A DNA stretch of 64,000 nucleotides from Streptomyces novaecaesareae (GTDB taxonomy: Bacteria > Actinomycetota > Actinomycetes > Streptomycetales > Streptomycetaceae), in contig NZ_JNWQ01000031.1 of NCBI RefSeq assembly GCF_000716875.1, positions 11,412-75,411 of the forward strand, in the 5' to 3' direction. This document shows positions 41,113 to 50,551 of this stretch, one piece after another. Position 1 is the stretch's first letter; each line of letters starts with the position of its first letter. Position numbers and translations under genes: made by a program. A model generated the notes under the pieces. It saw nothing but the letters and a program-made list of their open reading frames with translations, made no database searches and was not told where the DNA came from.

Positions 41113-42060
41113 TCAGCGCCCGGGGTAGCCGGGCCACGGCGCCTGCGGCTGCTGCTGCCAGCCCTGCGCGGGCGGCTGCGTCCCGTACGACCACCCCGGT
41201 GCGGGCTGCCCCGGTGCGGGCTGCCCCGGCACCGACGGGTACGGGGGCGGCGGCACCGGCGGGTACGGGCCGGTCGCCGGGCGGCCCGCCTCCCGGTCGA
41301 AGAACGGGCGCGAGTTGGCGCGCATCCACAGCGCCACCGGGTCGTACTCGTCCGACATCGCCACCGTGGACACCGCGAGCCCCTCCGGGGCCACCGCGAT
41401 CGCCCGCTGCATCAGCGCGCGCACCGCCTCCACCGCCGGCGGCGAACTCTCGTACAGGTCCAGGCCGATCGCCAGGTACGGCTCCCCCACCGCCGGCTGC
41501 ACCCAGGCCCGGCGCAGCGCCCGGACCGCCCGCACCTCCCCGGCCTGCCGCTCCAGCAGCGCGAAGAACTGCTGGGCGTCGATCTGCGGCTCGCTCAGCT
41601 TCAACGGACCGGCCGGCAGCCGGTCCAGGCCCGCGGCGATCCGCCGCAGGTCCGCCCAGGGCACGCCGACGCCGCCGCCGGGCGCGTGCGGGTTGAGCCA
41701 CAGGCCCCAGCGGGTGCGGTACAGCGACGCGGCGATCTCCCGGCCGGAGATGACCTCGTGGGCCCGCGCCCAGCCGGAGGCGGCCAGCTGCTCGGGCGAG
41801 GTGACGGCCGGCGCGTAGCCGTGGCCGCTGATCTCCATGTTCCCGTACTGCGCGTCCGGACTGCCCGGGGTGCCGTGCCAGAGCAGCATCCAGACCCGGC
41901 CGTCCGCCAGCGCGTGCAGCAGCCGCTCGTACGCGTCGTAGCGCTCCGGCGCGACCTCGCGCAGGGCCTGCTCCAACGCGCCCGGATCCGCTCCCGGGCG
42001 CCCGGCCGGTGCCTGGCCCCAGGGCCCCGGCACCCCGCCCGCTCCCGTTCCCGCACTCAT
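41113..42060 (-). CDS. SseB family protein (first copy)
   Basis: A 315-residue protein with an SseB-type N-terminal domain (about 25-125) and SseB C-terminal domain (about 130-240), then a Pro/Gly/Gln-rich low-complexity tail (repeats of PGQPAPG, ending PWPGYPGR). SseB was named for serine sensitivity in enteric bacteria; its molecular role is not settled. ATG 42060 has GAGGTGGG eight bases upstream. Lies after a second SseB gene in the same direction, next to the glycine/serine genes, which supports a link to serine metabolism. Confidence 0.8.
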   Translation of the reverse strand: MSAGTGAGGVPGPWGQAPAGRPGADPGALEQALREVAPERYDAYERLLHALADGRVWMLLWHGTPGSPDAQYGNMEISGHGYAPAVTSPEQLAASGWARAHEVISGREIAASLYRTRWGLWLNPHAPGGGVGVPWADLRRIAAGLDRLPAGPLKLSEPQIDAQQFFALLERQAGEVRAVRALRRAWVQPAVGEPYLAIGLDLYESSPPAVEAVRALMQRAIAVAPEGLAVSTVAMSDEYDPVALWMRANSRPFFDREAGRPATGPYPPVPPPPYPSVPGQPAPGQPAPGWSYGTQPPAQGWQQQPQAPWPGYPGR

Positions 42061-42176
42061 GCGCCCACCTCGCCGCGCCTCTTTCCTCGAACCCGCCGGC
42101 CCGTCGGCCGTCTGCACGCACCCTATGGCGCGGCACCGGCCACCGCCACGGCGACGTGCCTACGAACGAACCCCGC

Positions 42177-42980
42177 TCACACCCGCGTGTAGAACGGCAT
42201 GACCTGGGTGAGCAGCCACTCGACCACCGGGTCCTCGGCGAGGTCGAGCAGTACGAGGTGGACGCCGCCCGGCAGCGGCGCGGTTCCCAGCGCCCGGCCG
42301 AGCGCCTCGTTCACCGCGCCCGGGTCGGCCGGGGCCGCCGGATCCAACTGGACGCCCACGAACATCACCGTCGGCTCGCCCTCGATGCTGGCCAGCGCCC
42401 TGCGGGCGGTCAACACCCCGGGCAGGGCACTGAGTTCGGCCCGGCAGGCGGCCAGGAAGTGCTCCGGGTCCTCGCCCGGCACCGGCTCGCGCAGCGCCAC
42501 CCGGCCGCCGCTCGGCGCCGCCGGGTCCTCGGCGCCCTCCCAGCGGTCCTCGCGCGGCCCGCGGCGCAGCTCGGCCACGCCCTGCGGGGGCACCGGGATG
42601 CCCACCGCCGCCTCCGGGTTCACCGCGATGCCCACGCCCAGCGGCAGCCCGCGGGCGAACTCCCAGGCCGGCGCGATCGCGAAGGCCATCCCCGGGGCCT
42701 GCTGCAGGAACACCTCCTGCGAGGAGAACACCGGCACGTACGGGTCGCCGGCCAGCTCGATGGTCGGCAGGTCCAGCGACTGCCCCTGCGGGTCGGCCCC
42801 GGCCGGCAGCGGCACCCACACCTGGCTGCGGGCCAGCACCTCGATCACCCTCGGCGTCGCGCCCGGGTCGCCCAGGGCCGCGGTCAGCACCTGCTCCAGC
42901 TCGTTGGCCGGCCACGTGCCGCCCGCCGGCGCCCCCTCCGGACCGCCCCATCCCTGCTGCTGCTCCACCGGGTATCCCAT
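42177..42980 (-). CDS. SseB family protein (second copy)
   Basis: A 267-residue paralogue with the N-terminal SseB domain (about 25-130, containing WVPLPAG and PVFSSQEVF) and the C-terminal domain (about 160-260). It lacks the low-complexity tail of its neighbour. Cytosolic, function unknown. It is transcribed away from the glycine riboswitch and gcvT, and probably co-transcribed with the 41113 gene 116 bases downstream. Confidence 0.82.
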   Translation of the reverse strand: MGYPVEQQQGWGGPEGAPAGGTWPANELEQVLTAALGDPGATPRVIEVLARSQVWVPLPAGADPQGQSLDLPTIELAGDPYVPVFSSQEVFLQQAPGMAFAIAPAWEFARGLPLGVGIAVNPEAAVGIPVPPQGVAELRRGPREDRWEGAEDPAAPSGGRVALREPVPGEDPEHFLAACRAELSALPGVLTARRALASIEGEPTVMFVGVQLDPAAPADPGAVNEALGRALGTAPLPGGVHLVLLDLAEDPVVEWLLTQVMPFYTRV

Positions 42981-43190
42981 GCGCCGCCGATTCCGCCCTC
43001 TGCCGGTCGGCCGCCCTCTGCGCCGACGCGCAGCAGTCTAGGGGTTTCGGGGGCCCTCCCCAGGGCTGCTGTTCGGTACCGCCCCGTGTGACCGGGTCCC
43101 CTCTCCCCTCCTCGCCACGGACGTGCCATGATGTGCGCGTCCGACGGCATGCGCCGCGGGCCCCACAACTCCACACCGGCCGCTCGAACC

Positions 43191-43420
43191 CGCGCGGGAG
43201 AGCCCGGAGTGCCGCCCGACGGCACAGCCGGCGCCGAAGGAGCAAGTCCTCCCCGGAATCTCTCAGGCCCCCCTACCGCACGGGTTAGGCACATCTGGAA
43301 AGCGGCGCACGACCGTGTCGCGCGCCCACCCACGGTGCAAGCCGCCCTGCCGTCCCCGATGCTGGAAACAGCTGCGGGCCGCTGGGCGGTGAAGCTCTCA
43401 GGTTCGACGACAGATGGGGA
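43191..43420 (+). promoter_or_regulatory. Tandem glycine riboswitch
   Basis: Aptamer 1 (about 43191-43281) shows CGGGAGAGCCC, GCCGAAGGAGCAAG and AATCTCTCAGGC, the core of glycine aptamers. Aptamer 2 (about 43294-43420) ends with GGTGAAGCTCTCAGGTTC and GACGACAGATGGGGAG; its middle is enlarged by a long variable arm. A short linker joins them. In actinomycetes this element switches on glycine cleavage genes when glycine is abundant; it lies about 100 bases before gcvT. Confidence 0.9.
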
Positions 43421-43517
43421 GACCCACGCCGCCGCATGCCCGCGCGCGGGGTCGGCCCCGAGCGGGTCCGGTCCGGCGCGTGCACCCCTGAGTGCCCCGA
43501 CCGAGGAGTTCCTGGCC

Positions 43518-44639
43518 ATGTCGTCCCTCCGCCTGACCGCGCTCGACGCGCTGCACCGCGCCCTCGGCGCGACCATGACCGACTTCGCGGGCTGGGACAT
43601 GCCGCTGCGCTACGGGAGCGAGCGCGAGGAGCACCTCGCCGTCCGCACCAAGGCCGGTCTGTTCGACCTCTCGCACATGGGCGAGATCACCGTCACCGGC
43701 CCGCAGGCCGGCGAGATGCTGGACCACGCGCTGGTCGGCTTCGTCTCCGCGCTGGGCGTACTGCGCGCCCGCTACACCATGATCTGCGCCGAGGACGGCG
43801 GCATCCTGGACGACCTGATCGTCTACCGCCTGCGCGAGGACGCCTTCCTGGTCGTCGCCAACGCCTCCAACGCCCAGCTGGTCCTCGACGAGCTGATCGC
43901 CCGCGCCAAGGGCTACGACGCCGTCGTCACCGACGACCGCGACACCTACGCGCTGATCGCCGTCCAGGGCCCGGAGTCCACCGCGATCCTGGCCGGGACC
44001 ACCGACGCCGACCTGCCCGGCCTGAAGTACTACGCGATCCTCCCGGCCCGGGTGGCCGGCCGCGAGGTGCTGCTCGCCCGCACCGGCTACACCGGCGAGG
44101 ACGGCTTCGAGATCTTCTGCCACCCGGTCGACGCCGAGGCGATCTGGCAGGCGCTGACCGCCGAGGGCGAGGGCCGCGGCCTGATCCCGTGCGGTCTGTC
44201 CTGCCGCGACACGCTGCGCCTGGAGGCGGGCATGCCGCTGTACGGGCACGAGCTGTCCACCGACCTCACCCCGTTCGACGCGGGCCTGGGCCGGGTCGTC
44301 CGCTTCGACAAGACCACCAACGACGGCGCCTTCGTCGGCCGCAAGGCGCTGGAGCAGGCCGCCGCCGCGGCCGAGACCAACCCGCCCAAGGTGCTGGTCG
44401 GCCTGGTCTCCGAGGGCAAGCGCGTCCCGCGCGCCGAGTACACCGTGGTCTCCACCGACGGCGCCCCGATCGGCCGGATCACCTCGGGCGCGCCCTCCCC
44501 GACGCTGGGCCGGCCGATCGCGATGGCGTACGTGGACGCGGCGCACGCCACCCCCGGCACCACCGTCGCGGTGGACGTGCGCGGCAAGCACGAGCCGGTC
44601 GAGGTCGTGGCGCTGCCGTTCTACAAGCGCGCCCGCTGA
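43518..44639 (+). CDS. gcvT: Glycine cleavage system T protein (aminomethyltransferase)
   Basis: Transfers the aminomethyl carbon from lipoylated GcvH to tetrahydrofolate, releasing ammonia and 5,10-methylene-THF. The 373-residue protein begins at ATG 43518 ([20 protein letters not shown]) and contains the GCV_T motifs [21 protein letters not shown] and LEAGMPLYG. The open frame from 43128 is the riboswitch leader and not coding. The ribosome site GAGGAG is about 11 bases upstream. Confidence 0.96.
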   Translation: MSSLRLTALDALHRALGATMTDFAGWDMPLRYGSEREEHLAVRTKAGLFDLSHMGEITVTGPQAGEMLDHALVGFVSALGVLRARYTMICAEDGGILDDLIVYRLREDAFLVVANASNAQLVLDELIARAKGYDAVVTDDRDTYALIAVQGPESTAILAGTTDADLPGLKYYAILPARVAGREVLLARTGYTGEDGFEIFCHPVDAEAIWQALTAEGEGRGLIPCGLSCRDTLRLEAGMPLYGHELSTDLTPFDAGLGRVVRFDKTTNDGAFVGRKALEQAAAAAETNPPKVLVGLVSEGKRVPRAEYTVVSTDGAPIGRITSGAPSPTLGRPIAMAYVDAAHATPGTTVAVDVRGKHEPVEVVALPFYKRAR

Positions 44640-44739
44640 CCGCCCTCCGGCACCCGGTTTTCCCCATACCCGCACGTCGAAGCCGTCCTCGCGGCGGCCC
44701 GCTTCGCCGTACCCGCTTCCCATCCTGGAGAATGACGCC

Positions 44740-45114
44740 ATGAGCAACCCCCAGCACCTGCAGTACACCAAGGAGCACGAGTGGCTGACGGCCGCCGAGG
44801 ACGGTGTCTCCACGGTCGGCATCACCAAGCACGCCGCCGACGCGCTCGGTGACATCGTCTACGTGCAGCTGCCCGAGGTCGGCGACACCGTGACTGCCGG
44901 CGAGACCTGTGGCGAGCTGGAGTCCACCAAGTCGGTCAGCGACCTGTACTCCCCGGTGACCGGCGAGGTCACCGAGATCAACCAGGACGTCCTGGACGAC
45001 AACGGCCTGGTCAACAGCGCCCCGTTCGAGGGCGGCTGGCTGTTCAAGGTGCGCGTGGAGTCCACCGACGAGCTGCTCAGCGCGGACGAGTACACCGCCC
45101 TCATCGGCGGCTGA
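44740..45114 (+). CDS. gcvH: Glycine cleavage system H protein
   Basis: Lipoyl carrier of the glycine cleavage system, 124 residues. The lipoylated Lys64 lies in [14 protein letters not shown], the classical motif. GGAGA precedes ATG 44740. It lies 100 bases after gcvT in the same transcript. The P protein (gcvP) is not in this window. Confidence 0.96.
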   Translation: MSNPQHLQYTKEHEWLTAAEDGVSTVGITKHAADALGDIVYVQLPEVGDTVTAGETCGELESTKSVSDLYSPVTGEVTEINQDVLDDNGLVNSAPFEGGWLFKVRVESTDELLSADEYTALIGG

Positions 45115-45197
45115 GACCCTGACCGGGGCGGCCGTCGCGCGGCGGTCGCCCCCCAGCCCCGCGGCCCCCTTTCCTCCTCCACCGGGAAGAACACACC

Positions 45198-46466
45198 ATG
45201 ACGGTTCTCAACCAGTCCCTGCACGCCCTCGACCCGGAGATCGCCGCCGCGGTCGACGCCGAGCTGCACCGCCAGCAGACCACCCTGGAGATGATCGCCT
45301 CCGAGAACTTCGCCCCGGTGGCGGTCATGGAGGCCCAGGGCTCGGTGCTCACCAACAAGTACGCGGAGGGCTACCCCGGCCGCCGCTACTACGGCGGCTG
45401 CGAGCACGTCGACGTGGTCGAGCAGATCGCGATCGACCGCATCAAGGCCCTGTTCGGCGCCGAGCACGCCAACGTCCAGCCGCACTCCGGCGCGCAGGCC
45501 AACGCCGCCGCGATGTTCGCGCTGATCCAGCCGGGTGACACCATCCTGGGCCTGAGCCTGGCCCACGGCGGTCACCTGACCCACGGCATGAAGATCAACT
45601 TCTCCGGCAAGCTCTACAACGTGGCCGCGTACCACGTCGACGAGAAGACCGGCCTGGTCGACATGGCCGAGGTCGAGCGCCTCGCCAAGGAGCACCAGCC
45701 GAAGCTGATCATCGCCGGGTGGTCGGCCTACCCGCGCCAGCTGGACTTCGCCGAGTTCCGCCGGATCGCCGACGAGGTCGGCGCGCTGCTCATGGTGGAC
45801 ATGGCGCACTTCGCCGGCCTGGTGGCCGCCGGGCTGCACCCGAACCCGGTGCCCTACGCGGACGTGGTCACCACCACCACCCACAAGACCCTGGGCGGCC
45901 CGCGCGGCGGCGTCATCCTGTCCAAGGCCGAGTTCGCCAAGAAGATCAACTCCGCGGTCTTCCCCGGCCAGCAGGGCGGCCCGCTGGAGCACGTGATCGC
46001 CGGCAAGGCCGTCGCCTTCAAGGTCGCGGCCTCGGAGGAGTTCAAGGAGCGCCAGCAGCGCACCCTGGACGGCGCCCGGATCCTCGCCGAGCGCCTGCTG
46101 CAGGCCGACGTCGCCGAGGCCGGCGCGTCCGTGCTCTCCGGCGGCACCGACGTCCACCTCGTCCTGGTCGACCTGCGCAACAGCGAGCTCGACGGCCAGC
46201 AGGCCGAGGACCGCCTGCACGAGGTCGGCATCACCGTCAACCGCAACGCCATCCCGAACGACCCGCGCCCGCCGATGGTCACCTCGGGCCTGCGCATCGG
46301 CACCCCGGCCCTGGCCACCCGCGGCTTCCAGGCCGAGGACTTCCGCGAGGTCGCCGACATCATCGCCGAGGCGCTCAAGCCCGCCTTCGACGAGACCGTC
46401 GCCGCCTCGCTGAAGGCCCGCGTCACCGCGCTCGCCGAGAAGTACCCGCTCTACCCGAACCTCTAG
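45198..46466 (+). CDS. glyA: Serine hydroxymethyltransferase
   Basis: PLP enzyme interconverting serine and glycine with THF. The 422-residue protein has SENFAP, the PLP Lys230 in [14 protein letters not shown], and the expected length. Downstream of gcvT-gcvH, it can combine glycine with the methylene-THF they produce to make serine. Confidence 0.96.
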   Translation: MTVLNQSLHALDPEIAAAVDAELHRQQTTLEMIASENFAPVAVMEAQGSVLTNKYAEGYPGRRYYGGCEHVDVVEQIAIDRIKALFGAEHANVQPHSGAQANAAAMFALIQPGDTILGLSLAHGGHLTHGMKINFSGKLYNVAAYHVDEKTGLVDMAEVERLAKEHQPKLIIAGWSAYPRQLDFAEFRRIADEVGALLMVDMAHFAGLVAAGLHPNPVPYADVVTTTTHKTLGGPRGGVILSKAEFAKKINSAVFPGQQGGPLEHVIAGKAVAFKVAASEEFKERQQRTLDGARILAERLLQADVAEAGASVLSGGTDVHLVLVDLRNSELDGQQAEDRLHEVGITVNRNAIPNDPRPPMVTSGLRIGTPALATRGFQAEDFREVADIIAEALKPAFDETVAASLKARVTALAEKYPLYPNL

Positions 46467-46514
46467 TTCGGCCACGGGTGACCGGCCTCACTCCGGCCGG
46501 GCGCCTGTCACTCC

Positions 46515-46552
46515 GGGGCACCGCGCACACTGGACAGTGCGCGCGGTGCCCC
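46515..46552 (+). terminator. glyA-sdaA intercistronic hairpin
   Basis: GGGGCACCGCGCAC pairs with GTGCGCGCGGTGCCCC, leaving a two-base bulge. It may partly terminate after glyA or stabilise the upstream mRNA, so sdaA could be less expressed or have its own promoter. Confidence 0.6.
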
Positions 46553-46602
46553 GTTCCGTGCACCGCCCTGTCCTTCCACGAGACCAGACAAGGACGTCCT
46601 CC

Positions 46603-47970
46603 GTGGCCATCAGTGTCTTCGACCTCTTCTCCATCGGCATCGGCCCGTCGAGCTCCCACACCGTGGGCCCGATGCGCGCCGCCCGGATGTTCGCCCGCCG
46701 ACTGCGGTCCGAAGGCCTGCTGGCCCAGGTCACCGGTGTGCGCGCCGAGCTGTACGGCTCACTGGGCGCCACCGGCCACGGCCACGGCACCCCTAAGGCC
46801 GTCCTGCTCGGCCTGGAGAACAACTCGCCCCGCACCGTCGACGTCGACCGGGCCGACAAGGACGTCGATCGGATCACCGCCGAGAAGCGGCTCAACCTGC
46901 TCGGCGAGCACCCCATCGACTTCGACCCCGACACCCAGCTCGTCCTGCACCGGCGCCGCTCGCTGCCGTACCACGCCAACGGCATGACCCTCTGGGCGTA
47001 CGCGGCGGACGGCTCGACCCTGCTGGAGAAGACCTACTACTCGGTCGGCGGCGGCTTCGTCGTGGACGAGGACGCGATCGGCGCGGACCGGGTCAAGCCC
47101 GACGACACCGTGCTGAAGTACCCCTTCCGCACCGGCGACGAGCTGCTCCGGCTCAGCCGGGAGACCGGGCTGTCCATCTCCGGCCTGATGCTGGAGAACG
47201 AGAAGGCCTGGCGCAGCGAGGAGGAGATCCGCACCGGGCTGCTGGAGATCTGGTCCGTGATGCAGGAGTGCGTGCGGGCCGGGATGACCCGCGAGGGCAT
47301 CCTGCCGGGCGGCCTCAAGGTCCGCCGCCGGGCCGCCGCGGCCGCGCGGACGCTGCGCGCCGAGGGGATCGGCCCGGCCAACGCGATGGAGTGGGTGACC
47401 CTCTACGCGATGGCGGTCAACGAGGAGAACGCCTCCGGCCGCCGGGTGGTCACCGCGCCGACCAACGGCGCCGCGGGGATCATCCCGGCCGTGCTGCACT
47501 ACTACCTGAACTTCATCCCGGGCGCCGACGACGAGGGCATCGTCCGCTTCCTGCTCGCGGCCGGCGCCATCGGCATGCTGTTCAAGGAGAACGCCTCCAT
47601 CTCCGGCGCCGAGGTCGGCTGCCAGGGCGAGGTCGGCTCCGCCTGCTCGATGGCCGCGGGCGGCCTCGCCGAGGTCCTCGGCGGCACCCCCGAGCAGGTC
47701 GAGAACGCCGCCGAGATCGGCATCGAGCACAACCTCGGCCTCACCTGCGACCCGGTCGGCGGCCTGGTCCAGATCCCCTGCATCGAGCGCAACGGCATGG
47801 CGTCGGTCAAGGCCGTCACCGCGGCCCGGATGGCGCTGCGCGGCGACGGACGGCACCACGTCTCGCTGGACAAGGCGATCAAGACGATGAAGGAGACCGG
47901 CGCCGACATGAAGATCAAGTACAAGGAGACCTCGCGCGGCGGCCTCGCCGTGAACGTCATCGAGTGCTGA
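46603..47970 (+). CDS. sdaA: L-serine ammonia-lyase (iron-sulfur type)
   Basis: Deaminates serine to pyruvate. The 455-residue single-chain form has the beta domain ([20 protein letters not shown]) and alpha domain with cluster cysteines in [16 protein letters not shown] and [18 protein letters not shown]. Start GTG 46603 has AAGGAC eight bases upstream. Completes a glycine-to-serine-to-pyruvate route with gcvT, gcvH and glyA. Confidence 0.95.
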   Translation: MAISVFDLFSIGIGPSSSHTVGPMRAARMFARRLRSEGLLAQVTGVRAELYGSLGATGHGHGTPKAVLLGLENNSPRTVDVDRADKDVDRITAEKRLNLLGEHPIDFDPDTQLVLHRRRSLPYHANGMTLWAYAADGSTLLEKTYYSVGGGFVVDEDAIGADRVKPDDTVLKYPFRTGDELLRLSRETGLSISGLMLENEKAWRSEEEIRTGLLEIWSVMQECVRAGMTREGILPGGLKVRRRAAAAARTLRAEGIGPANAMEWVTLYAMAVNEENASGRRVVTAPTNGAAGIIPAVLHYYLNFIPGADDEGIVRFLLAAGAIGMLFKENASISGAEVGCQGEVGSACSMAAGGLAEVLGGTPEQVENAAEIGIEHNLGLTCDPVGGLVQIPCIERNGMASVKAVTAARMALRGDGRHHVSLDKAIKTMKETGADMKIKYKETSRGGLAVNVIEC

Positions 47971-47983
47971 TCAGCGGCCCCTG

Positions 47984-48019
47984 GCCCCCGGGCGGAGTTC
48001 TGCTCCGTCCGGGGGCTTT
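47984..48019 (+). terminator. sdaA terminator
   Basis: GCCCCCGGGCGGAG pairs with CTCCGTCCGGGGGC (one G-U) and is followed by TTTC, 13 bases after the sdaA stop. Confidence 0.8.
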
Positions 48020-48028
48020 CGCATTTCC

Positions 48029-48060
48029 ACTGGCCGACGGCCAGTCAACCGGGCCATAAT
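48029..48060 (+). promoter_or_regulatory. Palindrome and possible promoter before the 48-kb trio
   Basis: ACTGGCCGACGGCCAGT (48029-48045) is a perfect inverted repeat with three central bases, followed by CATAAT (48055-48060), a good -10. The palindrome sits where the -35 would be, so a regulator could bind there. Confidence 0.45.
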
Positions 48061-48095
48061 CTCGGCGAGTTGGTTCATCCCAGAGGGGGAGGCGG

Positions 48096-49883
48096 ATGAC
48101 CGTCCGGCCCGGGCCCGTACGGCCCGCCGAGCAACCCGTTCCACCCGCACCGTCCTTACCGCCCGACGGGCCGCCCGGCGAGCCGCCGCCGGTGTCGCCG
48201 TACGCGAAGTCCGAGGCCACCCGGCTGCTCTGCGCCGGGGTGCACCTCGACCCGGACTTCCGCCGGCGGGTCATCGCCGAACTGGTCGAGCACGACGAGC
48301 GCTCCGTCCCGCCGTCCCTGGGCTTCGACCTGGTCACCGTCCTGGCGCACGCCCTCCGGGCCCGGGCGCTGGAGATCCGCACCGGCGCGGTGCTCGCCGC
48401 GATCTGGGCGGCCTTCTTCTGCGCCGTCTGCTGGCCGCTGTTCCAGCACCCGCCGAGCAGCAGCTACTGGAAGTCCTACGGGCAGGGGCTGAGCAGCGGG
48501 TACTACGGCGACTCGTACGGCCAGGAGTCGGCGTCCGACAGCGTGCTCGGCACGCTCTCCCACTTCCTGACGCCGTACCTCGCGAACTTCGCCGTCCTGT
48601 ACGCCCTGGTCACCCTGGTGTCCTGGTTCGCCAAGCCCGCCGAGGACCGGGCGCGCGCGCTGGCCGGCCCGGCCGGCTCGCAGTCCGCCGCCCGGAAGGC
48701 CGTCGGCGGCCTCCGCTCGGCCGTCCCCGTGATCACCCAGATCCTCTACTGGACCCTGGCGCTGCTCACCCTCGGCGACTCGGCCCCGTACGGCGTGCTG
48801 TTCCCGCTGCTGCTCGCGGCGACGGTGGGCGGGCACCGCCTGCTGATCGCCCAGACCGTCCGCAGGGAGCTGACCCGCGACGCCTTCCGGCGCCAGCCGC
48901 CCCGCCCGCTGCCCGACCGGCCGCGCTACCGGGCGCTGCACGCGGCCATCGCCACCGAGCAGTACTCGCAGCTCGTCGTCTACGACCCGGCCGACCCCTT
49001 CCTCGGCTCCGGGATCCCGCACCGCCCCTGGTCGTTCGCCCTGGAGCTGAAGCGCCGCAAGACCGGGCCGGTGGCGCCCGAGGGGAGCCTCACCGCCCGG
49101 GCCGTCCTCGAACGGGTCCTCCCGCTGCTGGCGGACCTGCGGCAGGCCTCCGCCGACACCAGCCTCGACCGGCTGAAGGACATCGAGATCGACCACCTCG
49201 TCTACCTGCCGTACGGGCCCGCCCGCGGCGACGTCCCGCGCGAGCCGGAGGAGGTCGCCCGGCACGTCGCCGAGGCGGTGGACGAGGGCGGCGAGCAGCG
49301 CCGGTACTTCCTGCGCGTGCGGGTCGGCGCCTGGGACGAGCAGGTGGTCCTGACCGTCCAGCTGCGCGTGCACACCCAGGGGAACCTGCTGGTGCTGGAG
49401 GTCGTCCCGCACGTGCTCGGGCCGGTCCGGCGCGACTACGAGCTGCGCGCCGACGCGATCGCCCAGTGGGGCACCCGGCTGCAGCTCGGGCGCCCGGCGG
49501 TGTCCGCGTTCACCGCCGGGCCGGCCGCGCTGCGCTCGCTGCTGCACCCGGGCGGCCCGGCCGGCGGTGCGGCGGAGAGCACGCTGGTGGAGGCCGCGCG
49601 CCCGGTCGTCTCGCTGCGCGAACTCGTCGCCTCCTCGACCGTCTCGCTCTTCCAGGAGCTGGACGCCAGCCGGTACCTGAAGACGATCGAGGAACGGATC
49701 ATCGACGGCGTGCGCGTGGCGCTGGAGCAGATGGGGTACGAGACCGGCCGCTTCGAGCAGACCGTGGTGCAGGTGATGGAGGGCGGGATCCACATCGGCT
49801 CGATGAGCGGCGGGGCCGTCGCCACCAACGGCGGCACCGCGTCTGCGGGGGTCACGCCACCGGCCGGCGGGCAGCCGTCGTAG
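48096..49883 (+). CDS. Membrane protein ending in a (I/V)xIG glycine-rich motif
   Basis: A 595-residue protein of unknown function. Residues 1-35 are proline-rich; about 36-90 are helical (KSEATRLLCAGVHLDPDFRRR); then two or three hydrophobic blocks (about 97-118, 150-175, 205-245), a large soluble part (about 270-480), and a helical segment (SLFQELDASRYLKTIEERII). It ends with GGIHIGSMSGGAVATNG (about 565-581), which matches two copies in the next gene's product. ATG 48096 follows AGAGGGGGAGG. The tail motif and shared context suggest physical interaction with the downstream small protein; nothing is proven. No enzyme motif was seen. Confidence 0.8.
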   Translation: MTVRPGPVRPAEQPVPPAPSLPPDGPPGEPPPVSPYAKSEATRLLCAGVHLDPDFRRRVIAELVEHDERSVPPSLGFDLVTVLAHALRARALEIRTGAVLAAIWAAFFCAVCWPLFQHPPSSSYWKSYGQGLSSGYYGDSYGQESASDSVLGTLSHFLTPYLANFAVLYALVTLVSWFAKPAEDRARALAGPAGSQSAARKAVGGLRSAVPVITQILYWTLALLTLGDSAPYGVLFPLLLAATVGGHRLLIAQTVRRELTRDAFRRQPPRPLPDRPRYRALHAAIATEQYSQLVVYDPADPFLGSGIPHRPWSFALELKRRKTGPVAPEGSLTARAVLERVLPLLADLRQASADTSLDRLKDIEIDHLVYLPYGPARGDVPREPEEVARHVAEAVDEGGEQRRYFLRVRVGAWDEQVVLTVQLRVHTQGNLLVLEVVPHVLGPVRRDYELRADAIAQWGTRLQLGRPAVSAFTAGPAALRSLLHPGGPAGGAAESTLVEAARPVVSLRELVASSTVSLFQELDASRYLKTIEERIIDGVRVALEQMGYETGRFEQTVVQVMEGGIHIGSMSGGAVATNGGTASAGVTPPAGGQPS

Positions 49884-49925
49884 CGTCGCGGATTCACAAG
49901 CGTGTCTCGGGAGTTGGGATCAGGG

Positions 49926-50471
49926 ATGAGCGAGGAGCAGAACGTGCGGCACGACGAGGAGAGCACTCCGCCGGCCCCCGCGAGCGGCGGGGTGTCGATC
50001 GGCGCGATGACGGGCGGGGCCGTCGCCTCGGGCCGCGGCGCCCGCGCGGAGGACCGCTCGCAGCGGGCCGGGGAGCCCGGACCTCTGCCGGACGTGAGCG
50101 GGCTGAGGGTGCCCGCCCCGGCGCCCGGCGGGGTCTCGATCGGCACGATGACCGGCGGGGCCGTCGCCTCCGGGGAGGACGCGACGGCCGTCGACGCCTC
50201 GACCCGCCTCACCCCCTCGGCCCGCGAACTGCTGGAGGCCATGGGGCAGTTGAGGGGTCAGCTGCCGATGTTCACCCGGGCCGAGGGCAACGGCGTGGCC
50301 GAGGTGGAGCAGGAGCTGGACGCCGTCGGCACGGCCCTCGAACAGACCGGCACCGCCCCGCGCACCCGCCTGGAAGCGCTTCGCGACCTCCTCCGGCGCT
50401 CGACCACGGTGGTCTCCGGGCTCGCCTCGGCGCTGGCGGTCGTGCAGGCGATCGAGCAGTTCCTGGGCTGA
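49926..50471 (+). CDS. Small protein with two (V)SIG glycine-rich motifs and a helical C-terminus
   Basis: A 181-residue cytosolic protein. It carries GGVSIGAMTGGAVASG and GGVSIGTMTGGAVASG, separated by about 30 disordered residues, and then a helical domain (about 95-181, from STRLTPSARELLEAMGQLRGQ to VVQAIEQFLG). The pattern V-S-I-G resembles the (I/V)-x-(I/V/L)-G core of RHIM-type amyloid motifs, without the Gln. This layout, short beta motif plus helical domain, would suit an adaptor that polymerises. ATG 49926 chosen; GTG 49902 is possible. It follows the membrane protein by 42 bases. Confidence 0.78.
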   Translation: MSEEQNVRHDEESTPPAPASGGVSIGAMTGGAVASGRGARAEDRSQRAGEPGPLPDVSGLRVPAPAPGGVSIGTMTGGAVASGEDATAVDASTRLTPSARELLEAMGQLRGQLPMFTRAEGNGVAEVEQELDAVGTALEQTGTAPRTRLEALRDLLRRSTTVVSGLASALAVVQAIEQFLG

Positions 50472-50478
50472 GCGGGCG

Positions 50479-50522
50479 TCGCGGAACGGGCATCGCGGAA
50501 ACAGGCATCGCGGAAACGGGCA
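50479..50522 (+). repeat. Three 14-15 bp tandem repeats
   Basis: TCGCGGAACGGGCA, TCGCGGAAACAGGCA and TCGCGGAAACGGGCA run head to tail between the 49926 and 50552 genes. Read in the downstream frame they would encode Gly-Ile-Ala-Glu-Thr, but no start codon precedes them. Confidence 0.75.
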
Positions 50523-50551
50523 TCGGGGACGACGGGGGAGCGGGAACGGCA

